From positions 3,410,001-3,474,000 of the forward strand of contig JAALGY010000041.1 in assembly GCA_032358165.1 (NCBI GenBank): a DNA stretch of 64,000 nucleotides, read 5' to 3'. Within the stretch, counting starts at the first letter, position 1. Every line of letters starts with the position of its first letter. Positions 11,134 to 23,833 of this stretch are shown one piece after another. This DNA is from Diplosphaera chodatii. Taxonomy: Eukaryota > Chlorophyta > Trebouxiophyceae > Prasiolales > Stichococcaceae. The notes beneath the pieces are model-generated. The model was not told the DNA's origin, searched no databases, and saw only the letters and a list, made by a program, of their open reading frames with translations. Made by a program: the position numbers and the translations under genes.

Positions 11134-14100
11134 TCACTCCCAGCGCAAGGCGCCAACCACCGCGGTGACGTTGTCGGTGCATCCCGCAGCCAGTGCCGCC
11201 GCCACCACCTGCCGATCGAACATGCACTCTTGCCAAGCCCTGCCTTGCAGGCGATATGACTCAAGGCTATAATTGCTATTGTGCCTATGACTCAGACCAT
11301 GGCTCAGATGACGGAGCTGAGGCGAGCAGTGCTCAATCAATCAGTCAAGCTCTTTCAATTCCTACCGCCGCTGCGGCGCGCTCCGCCGCCATGGCCACCG
11401 CCGTATCCAGCCCCGCAGCGACCGCCACATCCAGCTCCTCCGCCAGCAGGTCGAAGTCCGGCGCCTGCTGACAGGGCACAGGGCAGGGTTCAGGCTGTAG
11501 TGTGTCTCTCACGAGGCAAAGGTGGTGTGGGCGCAGGTGACAAGAAGTGCAGGCATGTATCCGTACACCACTTGGTGGGCGCGAGCGGCGGTGAACTCAT
11601 AGAGTGCGGCCTGTGATGCGGTAGGAATACACCTGGACATACAACTGCTTGCTCAGCTGCATTGCGGACACAGGATTGGAGGGTATCTACAGTAGCCGCG
11701 TCAACACACCTGCTCGCCGGGCGCACCCAGCACCTCCTCCACTACGGCGACGCAGTCGGCCGCCGGCACCCAGTCCCACACGCCGTCAGACGCCAGAATA
11801 ACTGCGCGGTCGTGCTCCCTGCAGCAGCCATGGTGCTTCAGCCGCTGCAATGGTGACGCCGACCAGGCCTACACGCCACCGTTCCTTTTGGAAGAATGCC
11901 ACAAGCACCTGGCATCACAAGCCCTCAGAGAGGCGACCAGTGGTGCGCGCTCTCTGGTCTGCCCACACACAGGTGCTGGTGGTGACTTGACCTGCGCATA
12001 AAGGATGGTGGCCACTGCGGCGGCGGGTCTGCACACAGAGCTGCAGGTCTGTGGAAGCTAGCCTGCTGTCCATTCAGGCAGGGCATACATCATGCACAGT
12101 CTGCCCCTATCCTAGCAAGCATGTTTGATCGCTTCGTACCCGCTAAATGCTGAGCCGCATAGTGTCAACATGATCAGCCAGCAAGAGACGACTGCTTTGA
12201 GAGCGCCTTGCAATGTCTGGACCTGCCACAGTCTACCGAAAGCAATGGACATCATACCAGCCGCTTGAACTCTAGAGCAATAACTGTACTCAATTTCTCA
12301 GGGTAGCATCTCTCACTTCAGGGTGGTGTGGCGGATGCTGGGGTCGGCCACCACCAGGGGCTCCGGGTCCTTGAAGTCGGGGTCGCCCAGGGCGCGCGCC
12401 ATGTTCAGGCTGCGGCGGCCGGCAGGGTCTGCCACCCGGCGCCCCTGCAACATCCTGAGCTGGCGTCTCAGGGTCTGTGGTTCGCTCAGGGCGCAGTCGT
12501 GCTCAGGCAGCATCGGTTGCTGGATATGTAGCCGCATTGGCCTTGTATGTTTCGAACTGCACTGCAATGTGGACATTCCTTTCCCCGATGCCCATGCGGT
12601 GCTCGACCCAAGCATGTGCATTGGCAGCCTGAATTTGTACCATTGCAGCGGTGCTGTATGCGCTGCTACATGGACCGACTGCACCTCCAAAGGATACAGC
12701 TGTGTGTGAAACTGCCTTGCAGCAGCATTATTGAGAGGTGCAATCTTGCTGGCACAGCAGATGCGTGTGCAACCCAGCCAGCATGATGTCAGTTGGAGCG
12801 CATGGCTGGAGTTGGTGTAGCGCTGCCTCCCACATGCTTGAGGAGGTGGCCGCCGTGCTGCTTGATGCGGCGACGCTCCTTGGGGTCGTCCGGCCTGTGC
12901 TCCCGGCTCAGCTTGTGCGGCCTGCCGCCACGGTCCAGCACCACGCTGCTGTCGCCTGCGTTGCGCAGCGAGGTAGGCTGAGCTTGAAAGCCTGTCATAA
13001 GTGCATATTTGCTCCATGCGACAGGCTCGTCTGCTTGCTGTGCTGATGGGCTGCAGCTCTTCGATTCCCTGCTCAAGGACTTTGCAGCAGTAGCGTCTTG
13101 ATGCCTCGGGAACCTCGTGACTGTTCAGAGGTGCTGCCCCGTGTCAGATAGAGCCGGCAGCAGCTGCTGCTTCTGAGGCAGGTGGGACGTTGGCAGCACT
13201 GCTAACGGGCTTCACAGTGAAGCACGCACCGACGTCTGCCACGTACAGGTGCTTGCCCAGCTGCAGCACGACGGATGCTGTGGTGCCGGCGTGCTCGGCC
13301 TCAGGGTTTGGGGCCGCCTGCTCCGCCGCGATGACCTCCGCATCCATCGCCTTAAACGTGCGGTGCAGCGCCTTCTTGACTGCCTTGGTCGTCAGGCCAT
13401 CCTCCCTGCAGGCATTGCAGATGTAAGCGCTAGACACTTGTGAATATGCAGCAGATAGTTTCATACGCAGATGGGTGAAGTTGGGCAATGGCATCCCAGA
13501 GCTGCTCTGCACACGCCAGCAGAACAGCAGCTGCAGCCGATCATGCGCCATCAGCTGGTGCGAGCTTCCACAGGCGTTGCATCTCTTCATTGCAAAGCTC
13601 ACTCGTTGGCAGAGGCGCCCAGCTCCTCTGCCAGCAGCTTGTGCATGCGGCGGGCAGCCAGCTCCGCGGCGTCGGGCGCGTCGCCGTGGCCGTCGAACAC
13701 GCCGGCGTAGCTGCATGACTGCAATTCGCTGTGAGATGAGAAGTCATTGTCTGTTATGTGTCTGCCGATGGCAGCTTTCTACATGCATGCCTTGCATGTG
13801 GTCAACATGCATGAGAGATAGCGAGATGGCAGCCATATGGCAGTGTGCATGCAGCTGAACTCAGCAGTCTGCCTCGAACTCCTGCTGATCTGTGGGCTGT
13901 GCACATCCCCGAGCCCAGATGCGTCATTGCCAGAAACATGTGCGGGCAGTGCACAACCTTCAGTTCGAGGCAGAGGCAAGCAGACCCATGCTCACTATAG
14001 TCCATCGTTGGCACGACGGAGTGTCACTTGCCTGCAGCGCAGGCCCTCAAGCAGGGCACGGGCGTAGGGCGGCAGCTCCGCTCCGAAGTCTGCGACAATC

Positions 14101-15846
14101 GTGAAGCGGTCCTCCTGGTCAGGCCGCTGTGGGCCTGGCAGCAAGGCAGGCGGGCTCCAAATCAGCCGCTGTTGCGTGTGCACATGGCGGCCTGGCGCCA
14201 AGTCGCAACAACACAAGAGCGTAGTGCCTTAAATTTCTCAGGCTGGGTGCTCTGCGTAAAGATGTGGCACTCTGCCACTATGTGCTGTGCAAGCTGTGCA
14301 ACAAGCGCAAGCAGTCACAACACCATATGACCGCCTGGCAGGTGCCGTCACCTCACAGCACAATGTCTCCCTACTTCTAGCGCTGACCAGTTTGCTGCTG
14401 AGCAGCCGAGGATCATCCTGATGCTCGATCAAACAGTGTGCTTCACCACAGCCGACACAAGACCAACCCTTGTCCTGTGCAGCGCCGTAGCAGATGGACG
14501 GCCCCGGCTCGTCTTGCTGCTTCCCGCCGCCAGCCGCATCTGCTGCCGTCGCCGCAGCGCCGCCCAGCGTGTCAGGCGCTGCGCCGGAAGCAGCAGCCGC
14601 AGCCTCGTCTTGCTGGCGCGCCTCGGCAACGGAAGCAGGAAGCGGCGGCGGGGACGGCAGCGGCGTGGCGCCCTCACTGGGCGGCTGCTGCACATAATGC
14701 ACCCAGCTTATGCCTGGTGATGTGCGGTACACGCGAGGCAACACGACTGTTCAGACCCTTCTTCTTACAACCTTGCTCTGCAGTGCCTGATAGCACACTA
14801 TGGGCAATCCCGCCGGAGCACGCCACCAAGCTGCTACTCAAGGGCACCATCTGGCATCACGCATTGTTGGAGGGTGCCCCAAAGCGAGCCGGAGGACCAG
14901 CGCTGCAGCGTAGCAGCTGCGCCAGCCTGTCATACATGCTGCCTGTCCAGACACGATGCAGGGGTGCTCTTCCGACGCACCAATGGCATCCGCGGCGCAT
15001 CTGCATCGGTGCGCCGGCGGCTGCTGTGCTCCAGGGCCTCCGCGCTGACGTCTGCGGCGCGCGGCGAGGCGGGCTCGCCCCGCTTGGATGGCAGCTGGTG
15101 CTCCTGCGGCACGCAGGTCGTGGTCAGTGCTTTTGAAATCAAGCAGGCGTACACCGGCGGATGTTTGAAGGCTGTCATGCAAGGTGGCCTGTAGGGAGCT
15201 GTGCTAAACTACTGTTGTGAGTGCATGCGCCCCTTCCTGAGGACACACGCTGCTGGCACGCATGTGTGCATAGCTCTGGCAGATTCGCTTGTTGGCATTG
15301 CTGTTTGTGCCCAGCCTCAGCGCCAGCGCTGCCAAGGCATGATTGCCGCAGAACGCTGTCTGAAGAGCATGCTGCACTGCAGCCCTCAGGCATCAAGGAA
15401 ACTCATCAGGGCAACACAGCTGGCGCACTTGCAGTGGGCGCTCAGGCTGTGCGTTGCCGGACGTCATGTGAGGCGGGAGCTGCATCGAGGGCGGCAGCTG
15501 TGGCAGGTCAGCAATCGATACAGGGCCGCCACCAGGCGTCAGATAGGAGCTAGCAGCCTGCAAAGCCCCAGTGCATCTGATCACGACCTTCAATGGCAGC
15601 AAACGTGCACGGAATCAACGACAGACACCGTGATCCAGTTGCAAGGACATGCGCAAGTACAGTGGCAACAATGGGTGCAGAACATGCAGAACGTGCACCA
15701 CTCCAATAATGGAAACACGCCGCGTGTTTAATTGGCGACTTGCTGCTGTGGCCACAGCACACCTTCGAGGCGCCAGCGTCACGCGGATACGCCTCCGGCT
15801 GACCGCCGGCGCCGCCGCTGCTGCGATCGCTGTCCGCGTCCGCCAT
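11134..15846 (-). CDS. PP2C-type (PPM) Ser/Thr protein phosphatase
   Basis: Metal-dependent protein phosphatase of the PP2C family, which removes phosphate from Ser/Thr in signalling proteins. Twelve exons: 15846-15763, 15557-15429, 15103-14981, 14687-14388, 14126-14028, 13718-13603, 13405-13230, 12955-12834, 12444-12317, 11818-11710, 11467-11366 and 11208-11134 (TGA). All phases agree, giving 520 residues. Catalytic motifs appear in the family order: QEDRF (metal and substrate loop), FDGHGD (Asp about 254), GTTASVV (about 324-330), VGDSSVV (about 343), SDGVWD (Asp 437) and TDNVTAVV (Asp 508), so the two-metal site looks intact. The first 210 residues are Pro/Ala/Ser-rich and lack a family match; they include a compact cysteine motif (CVGCGEAHC) just before the catalytic domain. 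The start ATG at 15846 opens a short acidic exon. No membrane segment is seen, so it is probably soluble. Confidence 0.9.
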
Positions 15847-16522
15847 GGCGCTGCTGGCTGCGTGCGGTGCACGCGCGCGTCTGGCGCAGGGGACGAGTCC
15901 TGCAGAACAGCACGTGTCAGCTGGTGAGCGAACTGGATTGCTGGGTGCATGGCGTGCATGCCTGCTGTGCGGCGGTTGCCGGGGACAGCATAGCAGCAGG
16001 GCCATGTCGCGGACAATTCAATGTGTTTGTGTACGATATGATGACATGCATGGCTGCCACATGGACATCTTCTCACCTGCAGGCGCGTCTGGTCACTGAC
16101 GGGCAAAGTGGCTGTACGCTCACCACGTCCGAAAGCCACGATGCTGCAAACAGGTGTCGGTGGTACTGCTGCAAGACGAAGGCAACACACTTTCAGACAC
16201 TCGCCTGCCACCTAATCTGACCTCACCGCACTGTTCGTGAAGCGCTGGTGACCTCATCGCGTATACTGTGGCAGATTCGCTTGCCTGCATGCTGGGTGAT
16301 GCTGGCCAAAAGGCAGCCTCCGACAGGTCAGCCACTTGCTGGCGGGTTGGGCCACCCAGGGATGTTTCTGAGCCTGCAGCAGCAGCCGCCCTGCGTCGAA
16401 TGTCCCCATCATGCAGCAACAACAAGGTGCAGCAGCGGCTTACTTGTTCACTTTCAGTAGATCCAGCAGCAAGTGGTAGTACGGATTGATCCAAGCCTGC
16501 CTCCAGCTGTACGCTTCATTAG
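15847..16522. promoter_or_regulatory. Divergent promoter region, PP2C / F-box-like A1
   Basis: 676 bp lie between the start codons of two divergent genes, so both promoters should be here. No clear TATA box or other site can be named from sequence alone. Confidence 0.4.
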
Positions 16523-18546
16523 ATGGCGCAGATGGATGACCTGCCAGATCACATCCTGGAGACCATCCTGCAGCATTTGACCAAGGATCTGCAGACGGAC
16601 AGCAAGGGCAATACCTTCCATCGCATCAGCATCTGGAACTCGCTTGCGAGCGTGAACAGCAGGCAGGCCCTCGTCTCTGCGTGGCGCACCATCCCTACCA
16701 GTTTGCTGCGCAGACAGTGGCAGATGTGTGCAAGACGGACACAAGTGTGCGAAAGGGGCACAGCTCTCCCCCCCTTTGCAGGTGGCGGCAGTTCATGCAT
16801 GGGCAGCCGGTCAGCCTGTGCATGTCGTGCAGCACATTGCTGACCGGTTCATGGCAGCGGGACCTGAACCCCGACTGTGCCAAGCACGTCAGCTGGCTGC
16901 GTCAGGTGCACATCTCGACTGGTGTCTGTTTGCTCCTACGACCGTGCGTCCCGAACGCCGCTTGTGCAGCGCCTGCCAGGACCTTTCGTGTCATCAAGAC
17001 ATGCATGGCCATTCTTGCAGCATGCACCCCAGCTCTGCGGCAGCAGCGCTGCGGCGCTGGACTTTACATTAGTACATCACAACGCCGATGCAATACTCTC
17101 CTCTGCAGTTGGCGCAAATCAGGGTGCCAGTGTACAGCCTGACGATCCTGCGGCCGCTGAGTAGCAAGGTTGATGATGATCCCACCCTGCGGCAGAGGAT
17201 CCTGCCGCCGCCATCGCTGTGCTCTGCGGTAAGCACCCCCTGGATGTGTCCAAACATGAAGTAATGGAAATCAGACTGGATGCAGGCAGAGCAACACCAT
17301 CAGAGCAGCAGTAGCACCCTCTCGGTGCTCTGAGACCAGAGACAGCTGGAGATTGTCTTCTGCCAGCACGGCAGCAGCATTTGAGATGCCTGCTGTACAT
17401 GGCCAGCAAGTTGAAAGAGGAATTGGAGATGCTGTTTTGCAGCTGTCAGTATTGCAGTAAAGTCGAGCGCACCTTGCAACATTGCATCAGCAATGGTTCG
17501 TGAGCAATGCTGCAGGTGTCAGAGCTGCTGGCGGCACGGAGGTTTCAGCAGCACTCGGGGCCAGTGTTAGAGAGCCTGTCAATGGAGCAGCGAGGCAACT
17601 GCTGCTTCGACTTTGCTGCGCCGCCCCAAGCATACCCGGTGGGCTGCATTTCATGCAGCCTTTGACGCTGCAGTCTGGGCATCTGGGCTGCGTCATCCCA
17701 GCGCGTCAAATGTGCAGCGGTGTCTCAAATGCATGTTGTCTGGCCTTGCTGCATAGTCTCCAGAGACGCGGTGCTTGATGAGCTGAGAGATGCTGACGAC
17801 TCACTCTGACCACCTGTCGCCAACAATCGGAAAGCCATTGATCACCATCCTGATGGCTGCAGGCACTCAGGACCCTCCGCGGCGTCGGCGGCGTGCTGCC
17901 ATCCGGGCTGCCGTCCCAGCTGGAGACCCTGGAGTACATTGCCGGCCCAGGGACGAAAGAGTACGAGACTTTTGGCGGCGACCACCTGGATGCGGCGGCG
18001 AAGGCCATCATGTGGTTGCCGAAGCTGAAGCGGCTGACTGTGGGGCACTGCTGCTCGGCGCACCTGCCGCTCAGCTTCGTGGTCCGGCTCCCAGAAAGCC
18101 TGCAGGTGGGGAGACCGGCCTGTCCCTTTGAGTTTGAAATTTGCTCGACACAACCAGATATGTGCTGGGTGGCCAGCCTGCTGCATAGTTGCAGCTCAGG
18201 CATGGAGTGCGTTTCCTTGCAACTGCTGGATGGCTGCTCGAAAGGGCAGGCTGACTTCGAGCTCCTAACAGCCGACATCAGCTTAAACCCCCGGCACCTC
18301 TGCCAATAATCTGATCCACCTGCCTCCTTGCTGCAGGTGGCCGTCTTTGAAGCGTGCCTGGTCACTGTGGCAGCTGGCTGGGAGTCCCCGCTCGCCGCCT
18401 GGCAGGCTGCAGCGCCGGAGCACATGCGCATCACGGAGTGGGAGGACGAGGATGATGTGTGCGACGCTCTGGCGGTGCTGGCGACCTTCAAGTTGGAAGC
18501 AAGGCCTGGCCTTATGTCTGCAGAAGTGCAGATGATCCGCGTGTGA
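16523..18546 (+). CDS. F-box-like / LRR-like protein A1
   Basis: Probable substrate-receptor type protein: an F-box-like N terminus would bind SKP1 in an SCF ubiquitin ligase and the rest would recognise a target (inference from motif). Six exons: 16523-16662, 16782-16905, 17109-17228, 17516-17638, 17863-18105 and 18337-18546; 319 residues. Residues 5-50 have F-box spacing: LPDHILETILQHL, then FHRISIWNSLASV, with the conserved Trp encoded just after intron 1. Exon 5 has leucine-rich-repeat-like pieces (LPSQLETLEY, LPKLKRLTV) and the C terminus has the cluster signature HMRITEW. Intron 1 starts GC. A TGTAA, the usual green-algal polyadenylation signal, lies at 18565-18569, about 20 bp after the stop. 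It shares exon layout with A2 and A3 on the same strand. The F-box assignment rests on pattern, not on a profile search. Confidence 0.72.
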
Positions 18547-18880
18547 CGGCTGAGATGTCGTGCCTGTAAAGCCCTCAGCGGTCAGATTACAGGTGTTGTG
18601 CAACAATCACGCCACTGCGGCCATTATGTTCTTCATGCCCGCCAGCAGAACGAAGGTCTTGCCAAGGCATTGCCTCACAAACGAGCAGCCCAATAGCAAG
18701 CTGTCACAGCTGCAACCTACCCTGCGATATAGGATCGTGACAGTCCCACGGTTCCCACACTGCCGCAGATAAAAAGGGCATGCATGGTAGTGACAAGCTG
18801 ACAACTCACACGCAGCAAGACTTGCGAGACATCAACGACCTTCAAGTTGAGCCAGCAGTAGCAGCCAGTGTGCAGCAATC
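18547..18880. other. Spacer between A1 and A2
   Basis: 334 bp between two tandem genes; it should carry the A1 3' end and the A2 promoter. Nothing else was recognised. Confidence 0.45.
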
Positions 18881-20833
18881 ATGGTGGCGTTGAGCGACTT
18901 GCCCGATGAGACTCTGGACCTCGTATTGCAGTTTGTGACTGAGCCACTGCGAGAGCACAGAGAAAACTGTCATACCTTCCATCGTATTGCTGCTTGGTAC
19001 TCACTGGCCAGCGTAGACTGCAGGTCTGCACGGCCTCTTTTCACCACTGTCACTTGTGCATGCGCGCCACGCATGACTGCAGCTGCCATCATGCCGCAGC
19101 ACATGCATACTCCTGCCTGATTTGCTATGGCGCAGCGTTCTACTCATCAGTTGAGGCATGAGGAAAGGTGCACGTGCACGCGATGTCTGTCCGCAGGTGG
19201 CGCAAGCTTATGGAGAAGTATCCAATAAGCATTGAACTCGTGTGTTGCGAAAGGTCTCGCATGGACATTGAGGAGATGGACGCGTGGGGTTTTGTGAAAA
19301 ACATCGAAAGACTGCGTCAGGTAGGTGCATCGATCGTATCGCTTATCCTGTTTCATGATCGCGTGAACAGCGTCTGCTTGCAGGCAGAAGAAGGACTTCA
19401 CTGTAGCAGTTAAAACTCTTTGTATGAAATGCATGCAGCTGGCCATTCCACACGTATTGCTGATGCACACATGCAACTACTATCCGACTCGGTTGCTTGG
19501 TCCATTGCAGCTGGCGCGCAGCAGAGTGCCGGTGCTCAGCCTAACGATCCTGCAAGACATTGAAGATTCGGGCGAGGAGTCGGACGAGGGGTCGATGTTT
19601 CTTCCATTGCAGTCGCTATGCTACGAGGTATGTATACACTGGTCAGCCAGGCTTATCTGCAGCGTGATGCAGGGACACAGGGATGGGTGCATCTTCGTTC
19701 GCTAGTAGACTTTCAGCACTGCTCGCGGATGCTCTCTGCATTGTGCCATGCATACCCACGCACACTGCTGTGCGCTGCAGGTGTCACAGCTGCTGGCAGC
19801 ACCCAGCTTCCAGCGGTATTCAGGACCAATCTTGGAAACCCTGTCGCTGGAGCCTCAAGAGTACTACTGCTTTGACTTCGTTGCACCCCCGGAGGCATAT
19901 CCGGTGGGCCGCCTGCACGTCGTCTCCGCCCTAGTTTGGGCTGCCTGCTGGTCGCACCTGTCGCCACACGGCTTGCTTCCGCGCACATCATGCGCACGTT
20001 CCTGTGTAACGTGAATTTCCGTCACACAGTCGTTGTTGTGCGTACGGTACAGTGCGTGCATGCTCAGCAGTCTGTATGCTCATATGGAGACACAGGTCGC
20101 AGGCTGTTATTGGCAGGATGATACTCTTTCGACTTGGCATGCCTGATATGTATTGATACAGGCGCTCAAGACACTGCATGGCGTTGGCGGCCCGCTCCGG
20201 GCTGGCCTGCCACCTGGGCTGGAGACCCTGGGGTACACTGCCGGGCCCGTGTCCGAGGCCCCTGGTGATGGGCACACCCAACTGTACGTCGGCTTCAGCA
20301 GGGGCAGGCTTGACTGTGCGGCTGAGGCGATCAGCCGCCTGCAAAGCCTGAAGAAGCTGACTGTGCAGTGCAGCATCAGATCCTTTGTGATCCTGCCGTT
20401 CAGCTTCATTTCACAGCTGCCGGCGTCTGTGCAGGTGCGAGGGACAGCATGCTGTGTATGTGTATGTGCTCCTCAGAAGCCCGCTCCTTTGGGTGCTGCA
20501 TGCATGCCAGCAGGGACATGGAGTGCGGCATTGATTCAGGACTGCGGACACGCATGCAGTGCTTGCTGGCTGGAGCGGCTGCTGGCAGCATTGGATAGCA
20601 GCAAGGCGTGCACCGTGAGATATGCCATTGCGTTGATGTAGGTCGCCTACTTCAACTCCTTCCGGCTGGAGAACGGGTTTGGGAGCCGCTCGGACAAGCA
20701 ATGGCAGGCTGCGGCGCCCAGGCACTTGAAGATCACAGAATGGTTCGAGCATCCAGACGATGCTGTTAAACGAGCGGCACATGACAGTGCATGCGGACTT
20801 CACACTGCGCTCGGGGGAAGCTGTGGCAGATGA
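18881..20833 (+). CDS. F-box-like / LRR-like protein A2
   Basis: Tandem paralog of A1 with the same six-exon plan: 18881-19023, 19197-19320, 19511-19627, 19781-19903, 20162-20434 and 20642-20833; 323 residues. The N terminus has F-box spacing (LPDETLDLVLQFV, then FHRIAAWYSLASV). Exon 3 carries an acidic stretch (DIEDSGEESDEG). Exon 5 has LPPGLETLGY and LQSLKKLTV; exon 6 has the signature HLKITEW. Intron 1 uses GT, whereas A1 and A3 use GC at the same position. Near the end the reading frame departs from its paralogs: the adjacent frame (about 20776-20840) encodes HADFTLRSGE, matching ATFKLEARPG of A1 and VSFKLETKAS of A3. A one-base indel near 20766-20775 therefore seems to have replaced the last 20 or so residues. 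It may still be functional. Confidence 0.7.
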
Positions 20834-21570
20834 GGGGTGAGCCTGGCAAGGGCCGAGCGCCATGAGGCACTGTATGTTCAAACACAACATCTGCATGGCA
20901 TGTGATACTTGCGTCGCCAAACGACTTTGTCGGATTGGCAAACTCAGAGCAACCTAGAGGAGCAACCATGTGCTCCACCCACGAGGATGACAAAGCCACA
21001 ACAAAGCCTCAGTGCGCATGGTTTGTATTCCGAAAGCACCCCAGAACCCGCCATAAATATTGCTGCGCCGTGTCAGCTTCTCATGCGCCCACCACTGGTG
21101 CAGCGGCTGCCAATGTATAAGCTATAGCTGCAGAGCTGACGTTGCGATGAGGAGCAGTCTCAGCACCACTTTGATCTTTCTGTATGTGTGGGTCTGCTCT
21201 CGCACCACAGCGGCACCATGCATTGCTCTGCAGATGCCTGCATGCATGAAATAATCACATCCCATGCATGCGAGCGGCGGTGCTGCAGCTGTGCAAACCA
21301 GTGCAGATCAGTTCCGCCAGTGGGAGCAGAGAAGTCATTCTAAAACTATGCTTTGCAAATGTCTACCTAGCATGGCATGCACCACCAGGTCAGCAACCGA
21401 GCTGCAGCAACCGATGATGGTCAATGGCCACAAAGGTTTGTGGGCAGCACCTGCTTTATACGTGCGGTGCTGCATGAACGCCTCAAGTGGCCAGCAGCCA
21501 GCCGGTCGTTGATCAGTTGATGCCGCCCCGTTTATCAGATTAGCAGGAACGACACCCTGTAGCGCATGGT
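20834..21570. other. Intergenic region between convergent A2 and B1
   Basis: Two genes of opposite strand end here. I find no exon with cluster signatures and no repeat. Confidence 0.45.
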
Positions 21571-23219
21571 TCATGCAGCAGCGATCAATGCATCATGCAG
21601 AGTCGCGCACAGCCATGCTACAGGGTGATGCTGCCTTGGCCGCAATGCCATACACACCCACAGGTCGGCAGACAACCCTGCCATAGGGGCACACCTGGCG
21701 TTGTGCAGTGGCGGTCTGCTGCTGCCATCGCCCCAGTATGCAACTTGCATGTGGGCGGGAATGCTTGCTTCGACCAGCTGCCGCGACAGGCGGGGGCGCT
21801 CGAACCCGGCGTCGCACTCGCATCTCAGGGACTGCAGCGTCGGCGGCAGGGACCGCAGCAGCCCAAGCACAAGCTCTGGGCGCCGATGGCCGATGAGGTA
21901 CATCACCCGCAGGTGCCTGAGCCTCGGCAGCAGTTGCAGGCTCGCCTGCACAGCAACAGCGGGATTGGTCAGACGTTTTTCCTGAGGGTGTGCAGCTGCA
22001 GTACCAATGACCTGGCAGACGCAAGGTTCACGTTTTTGTCCAGACTCGCAGCAGGCGGCTGCTGCAGCTGAGCCTGCCGATCTTTGAGTTACCCACTCGT
22101 AACATAGCCAACAATCAGTAAGGTCGACAGCCCATCACCTGAAGCGAAGCAAACTCGGCTGCTGCAGAATCGTCCCAGCCACTGTCGCCCCAGTGCAAAG
22201 TCTCCAGGCCAGCCGGCAGGCGGGGCAGCTGGTCACTGATGCCGCTGATGTGCGTCAAAGCCTCGTAACCGTCGAGCGGCACTGAGCACTGAAAGCCAGA
22301 GCCCGCTGCAGGTCAGCAGGAGCTGCAACCGTCGTCAGGGCTTGTATGTCAGAAAATGCGCATGCAGGGAGACAGCGTATCTGCTTTGACGTTGTACCTT
22401 CCTGGTGCATGCTGACGGTGTGCAGGTGGCGCCCGCTGCGGCGGCTAAAGGTGTCGTTCGACAGTAAGTCGGCCAGCGCTTCGCATGGCTGCATCGGCAG
22501 CAGCAGCGATACAAGGTGTCTCCCCTCCGACAAGAGCGGTTTGTATGCAGGAGCTTGTGCCAGCAGTGAATCAGTTCCATACACTGCCCACCTCGAACCC
22601 TAGCACATCCGTTGTACCAAAGCCGCTGCACAAGTCGGCCCGTGGCAGCGGCCGTATGCGCAGCGCGCAGATCGGTGCCGGACATGTGGCGAGCTGCAAC
22701 AAACAAAGGAATTGGGTGGACATCCGCACGCCTGCAAGCTATGAAACAGCATCGCAACCACATGACTTTCGGGCACGACGACGCTGGCAGGGCTACATTC
22801 ATTGAGTTGCTATGTCACCCGAGTGATACGGTCCGTCAGCTCAACACAGACTGGGTGGGGCGTCCACCCAGCAGAAACCGCTTCTTGGTTCACGGCTGCG
22901 CTGTCCCACAGCAGCGTCATGTTCACCGGCAGCTCCGACATGACATCGCGCCAGCTGCGCAAGATCCCCCAGGAAGTAGGAGTTTGCAGCAGGCAGACAG
23001 CCGGAGCAGATGCGAATGTTGATGCGCTGCCGCAGCAGAGGTGCAAGCTGCATGGCCTGATGCTGGCACCTGCACCCACCTCTTGCACACCGACGCAAGC
23101 CGGCACCATGCTCTGACGTTGTCCAGGCTGTCAGCGGTATCATCCAGGCGCAGGGGAGCAGTGACCAGGGTGATGATCTGCCTCAGGAGCTCGAGCGGAA
23201 GGCCGTCCAGCTTCGACAT
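21571..23219 (-). CDS. F-box-like / LRR-like protein B1
   Basis: First intact member of the minus-strand subfamily. Six exons: 23219-23080, 22954-22819, 22693-22592, 22488-22398, 22281-22139 and 21945-21571; 328 residues. Residues 5-50 match the F-box pattern: LPLELLRQIITLV, then WCRLASVCKR, with Trp just after intron 1. Exon 2 has LPVNMTLLWDSAAV, a signature of this subfamily. Exon 3 has APICALRIRPLPR, exon 4 HLHTVSMHQE, exon 5 LTHISG...LPAGLETLHW, and exon 6 a repeat-like block (LRHLRVMY, LRSLPPTLQSL). Intron phases differ from subfamily A: the intron after exon 4 is phase 1 here and phase 0 in A genes. Probable target-recognition subunit of an SCF complex, by inference. Confidence 0.72.
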
Positions 23220-23360
23220 TGCAAGTGTATTTTGCTGACATGGCACCAATGAACCTGTTAGATTATGTGCGAGCGGAGAACATGAGAGTTGGCAAATATA
23301 GAGAGGAGGATGGGCACATGCTGACATGCAGGTCCTGTCACGATCTCAGATTCCCAGGTG

Positions 23361-23391
23361 CAGCGGTGAAGAATGACCGATCCGCCCTGTA
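23361..23391. repeat. Dispersed repeat end, inverted partner at 26510-26537
   Basis: GCGGTGAAGAATGACCGATC and the bases after it match the reverse complement of 26510-26537 with about one mismatch. The two copies flank a 3.1 kb gene-poor interval and are in inverted orientation. Confidence 0.6.
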
Positions 23392-23479
23392 AGAAAAGTT
23401 TGATGACAAACACCTTAACCCCTCGACCCAACCCACTGGACTGCGGAAGCCTGGCGGCTGTCTTCTGACTCCTAAGGTG

Positions 23480-23833
23480 TCAGGGCTCGTGGAGCTTGCA
23501 GTTTTGCTCCGGCCAGCTCCAAGGCCTGGGATTTTGGGACCAGGTGTGTACACATGACCGGGGGCGTTCATATCAGGGCTGGCGGAGCTTGCAGCTTTTC
23601 ATCCGGCCAGCTCCAAGGCCTGGGACTTTGGGACCAGGTGTGTACACATGACCGGGGGCGTTCATATTAGGGCTGATGGAGCTTGCAGTTTTCCTTCAGC
23701 CGGCTCCGAGGCCTGGGACTTTGGGACCAGGTGTGTACACATGACCGGGGGCGTTCACACAAGGGTCCATGAAGAAGTGTGCAATTCTCTTCGCCGGCTA
23801 CCAGGCCTGGGACTTTGGGACCAGGTGTGTAAC
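23480..23833. repeat. Min-satellite, about 4 copies of a 93-94 bp unit
   Basis: Four tandem units begin at about 23480, 23573, 23667 and 23760; the last is incomplete. The core is strongly conserved (GGCCTGGGACTTTGGGACC, then AGGTGTGTACACATGACCGG); the first third of the unit varies more. It lies in the gene-poor gap between B1 and A3. Confidence 0.9.

Noticed and set aside
23480..23833. CRISPR-like array
   Set aside because: The units are about 93 bp contiguous tandem repeats with no spacers, in a eukaryotic genome.
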